A DNA stretch of 7,440 nucleotides from JBBRFH01 sp038224615 (GTDB lineage Bacteria; Planctomycetota; Phycisphaerae; Tepidisphaerales; Tepidisphaeraceae). Under the pieces are notes generated by a model that saw only the letters and a list, made by a program, of their open reading frames with translations, searched no databases and had not been told where the DNA came from. The translations under genes and the position numbers were made by a program. How positions within the stretch are numbered: position 1 is the first letter of the stretch; each line of letters starts with the position of its first letter. The DNA is taken from assembly GCA_038224615.1 (NCBI GenBank), contig JBBRFH010000170.1, positions 1 to 7,440 on the forward strand, read 5' to 3'. Of the stretch, positions 6,501 through 7,440 are shown one piece after another.

Positions 6501-7158
6501 GGGTGACGTCGGCGACGATCGCCAGCGACTGTCCCTGAGGCAGGTCGAGCGATCCGGTGCTGACGTCGATGTGGGTCGTCGTCACCGGCGGGATGTCGGC
6601 CAGGGGCAGGAGCTGGCGCATCACCAGTTGTGGCAGGCCGAGCCACGGAATGCACGCGAGAACGAGGACGGTGACGAGCACGAACACCAGCACCGCGATC
6701 GCCGGCCGGGCGTGGCGCAGCGTCATGCGGCGCTGCGGGCGGGATCGGAACAAATGTTCAGAGACGCCGACACGAACGACATCGACCATCGCCGCCGACG
6801 CGCGTTGCGATTGCGGCATCGACTCCTGCGAAACGACCGTGACCAGCGCCTCGCGCAGCGACGGTTCCATGGCCTCGATCTGTCGCGCGGCCAGCAGGCG
6901 ATTAAACTGTTTCGAGAGCAGCAGCACGAGCCCCCGTCCGACCGCAAGTCCCAGCAGCAACACGAAACCGCTAAGCACCAACGAACGGCCCCACACCGGC
7001 AACTGGGCAACGCGATCGATGACCGCGCCAGCGATCAACCACGCCAGCGCCGCCGCGGACGCCAGGCACAGTACGCCGGTGGCGCGCACGCGGCGGCGGC
7101 GTCGGACGAACTCGTCGAGCGTGGTGTCGATCACAGAGGAGTTGCCGGCAACACTCAT
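3568..7158 (-). CDS. Large membrane-anchored DUF4175-like coiled-coil protein
   Basis: This 1196-residue protein starts at MSVAGNSSV. An upstream in-frame ATG would add 26 residues inside the preceding gene, whereas this ATG overlaps that gene's stop as ATGA and has GGGA five bases upstream. Layout: a basic cytoplasmic start (RRRRRVR at 19-25), membrane helices at about 26-48, 60-83 and 152-171, and a beta-rich region at about 195-490. The latter carries motifs I associate with DUF4175-type proteins, such as 'YRVEAGDARS', 'FPAYIGKPP', 'EDRAPIVQFLRTD' and 'AIDDFGL'. From about 505 to 1110 it is a very long helical region rich in Ala, Gln, Glu, Lys and Arg, strongly predicted coiled coil by eye. 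A C-terminal segment ends with 'FVPPGYEEALRAYFQTL' (1167-1183). Function is unknown. Its place after a BatA-like gene suggests a large envelope complex. The long open frames antisense to it are composition effects. Confidence 0.85.
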   Translation of the reverse strand: MSVAGNSSVIDTTLDEFVRRRRRVRATGVLCLASAAALAWLIAGAVIDRVAQLPVWGRSLVLSGFVLLLGLAVGRGLVLLLSKQFNRLLAARQIEAMEPSLREALVTVVSQESMPQSQRASAAMVDVVRVGVSEHLFRSRPQRRMTLRHARPAIAVLVFVLVTVLVLACIPWLGLPQLVMRQLLPLADIPPVTTTHIDVSTGSLDLPQGQSLAIVADVTRNEGPVTLLVGENPEQLQPVAMSRVFGDRYTVTLPSVERDFSYRVEAGDARSMNYGVRVLRRPGVAKVHLDLTFPAYIGKPPLSYDLQDGKIEAVRGTIARLTVTSTEPLRQATLELPTGTVTAGETIDPYVRTAEFAIDKSGPWSALLVSDRGVAGGSTGKPQIVAVEDRAPIVQFLRTDLRMHPSDVVAVPFQAIDDFGLESLTLDVVSGAKTLLSRPLSLSGEKRMIRDVVSVDLAPYALPYGDVVTLTLTAVDGAKQLRASTPPCRVLLSPRSVDPRMLRHIDALQDAVQLTESAANRPADAALSVRAILKAITTSDAPATSDALEASLDEMQQVVSHLARADKLSDQDRQLVRQALDRLRKLQRGQQSRVAAAELENIKSTEEQKREQSPAEREAMKQSLQRAKRELADRLKELNVADNNDASARLNDIAQQSADPHDKRPPIEQIAQQWSPKEREQASVQRDRVAMAAQAEVLRSDSDLSWARDLQLVARAMARQEVDGGPDEAKRSLGAAAKSLEQMHKAVRENQDDRSKLASGAEQAREKLRKLAGDTDAALAAAPKSALEQALEKSAKLRQQHDDPPAEEASKPNPDEPEKWQPPAEKGDGKAQSTPAEQRAQELNRISKAQQQLAKRTDSAAQEAAPALAGEQQQIAGDLQSAEKQQKDEDFFEHDPAPEREQALEATRQAQRALTDLPQQLMQLRQQAEQVQQMKRTAEQANSAAENAPPAQQGPAHRNAAEANRMLHDAQAELAAATAAISQSTGQAISSAGAKLGSMGKSMKSPTDSSLGRSMQAMQQSMTAGDLTAAEREQSRVLDAIADLQGTLRAAQRKTVDRDPLVAARFFAQRAQEALAQRPPDLVEARLYQKQTSAAIEQAWDQAMNNAVKDRLAQLPSFRSLLMDDFVVADGAGDGELRAAIDRSVAPQWGRLRENADATATTGGNAFVPPGYEEALRAYFQTLDKARSTSTREDRR
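7155..7158 (-). other. ATGA stop/start overlap, BatA-like to DUF4175-like gene
   Basis: The minus strand reads ATATGAGTGTTGCC here. The TGA ends the upstream gene after GLI, and the overlapping ATG starts MSVAG. This decides the start of the large protein. Confidence 0.9.
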
Positions 7159-7440
7159 ATCAGTCCCAACTGTTTGCGGACGGCCCATTCGAGGCCGAGC
7201 AGGCCGATGATCGCGCAGAAGACGTACGGGCTGCACCAGATGGCGCGGGTGATTGTATCGTCGCGCTGCCCGCGACTGGCGGCGATTCGCTCGGGCAGCG
7301 CCAGCGCCTGGTCGATCGGCACCAGCGCCCCGCCGGTGCTGTCGGCGATGCGCGTCAGCAGGCCGAGGTCCGGCGCGGTGTCGGCCATCTCCGCCTCCGC
7401 GGGCGGGAGAACGAGCACGCCGGCGCCGATGCTCACGTCG
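7155..7440 (-). CDS. BatA/VWA-type membrane protein, C-terminal end
   Basis: Only the last 94 residues are inside the window, and the start lies beyond the right edge. The visible part reads 'PDLGLLTRIADSTGGALVPID', a helix-turn typical of the end of the large VWA / glutamine-amidotransferase-like membrane proteins that follow BatA in planctomycete-like clusters. The end has a hydrophobic segment 'AIWCSPYVFCAIIGLLGLEW' followed by 'AVRKQLGLI', the family's usual membrane-helix and EW-RK ending. GTG at 7436 is an internal Val codon, not a supported start. The gene is translationally coupled to the DUF4175-like gene. Typical partners (MoxR ATPase, DUF58, other VWA proteins) would be expected upstream, outside the window. 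The family call rests on a short C-terminus only. Confidence 0.65.
   Translation of the reverse strand, partial: DVSIGAGVLVLPPAEAEMADTAPDLGLLTRIADSTGGALVPIDQALALPERIAASRGQRDDTITRAIWCSPYVFCAIIGLLGLEWAVRKQLGLI

Noticed and set aside
7159..7236. 26-residue N-terminal extension of the DUF4175-like protein
   Set aside because: It would lie wholly inside the upstream gene's coding end. The ATGA overlap and GGGA site support the later start.

Overview
The window is GC-rich, tightly packed bacterial DNA. The gene families and their order suggest a member of the Planctomycetota or a relative; this is inference from gene content, since there is no rRNA or other marker. It holds two unrelated modules that converge on a gene-poor gap at about 2196-2542.

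Left module, plus strand, 2-2195. It opens with the C-terminal part of a JAB/JAMM-type (Mov34/MPN) isopeptidase-like protein. This overlaps by 23 bases a compact ThiF/E1-like adenylating enzyme with a GxGxxG nucleotide loop and a candidate catalytic cysteine. Next come a 96-residue soluble protein with a 'TPG..AL...GDWG' core, a 30-base perfect hairpin, a small ORF opening with a membrane helix, and a membrane-anchored DUF4230 protein. A JAB protein next to an E1-like protein is the signature of bacterial ubiquitin-like conjugation or processing cassettes. The E2-like and ubiquitin-like partners would lie left of the window if present. A strong intrinsic terminator at 2328-2375 closes the plus-strand module.

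Right module, minus strand, 7440-2543. Transcription runs from the right edge: the C-terminus of a probable BatA/VWA-type membrane protein, then a 1196-residue membrane-anchored DUF4175-like protein with a long Ala/Gln/Glu-rich coiled-coil region, then a secreted alpha/alpha-toroid (prenyltransferase/squalene-oxidase repeat) protein. Both junctions are ATGA four-base stop/start overlaps, so the three genes form one translationally coupled operon, probably acting at the cell envelope. It looks like the distal end of a MoxR-DUF58-VWA type cluster, whose proximal part lies outside the window.

The most interesting points are the compact JAB-E1 pair, with a Val where MoeB/ThiF-type enzymes have an Arg in the 'NLxRQ' motif; the small GDWG protein with an atypical C-terminus next to it; and the possible tie of a DUF4230 membrane protein to this cassette. 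No tRNA, rRNA, CRISPR array, insertion sequence or attachment site was seen.
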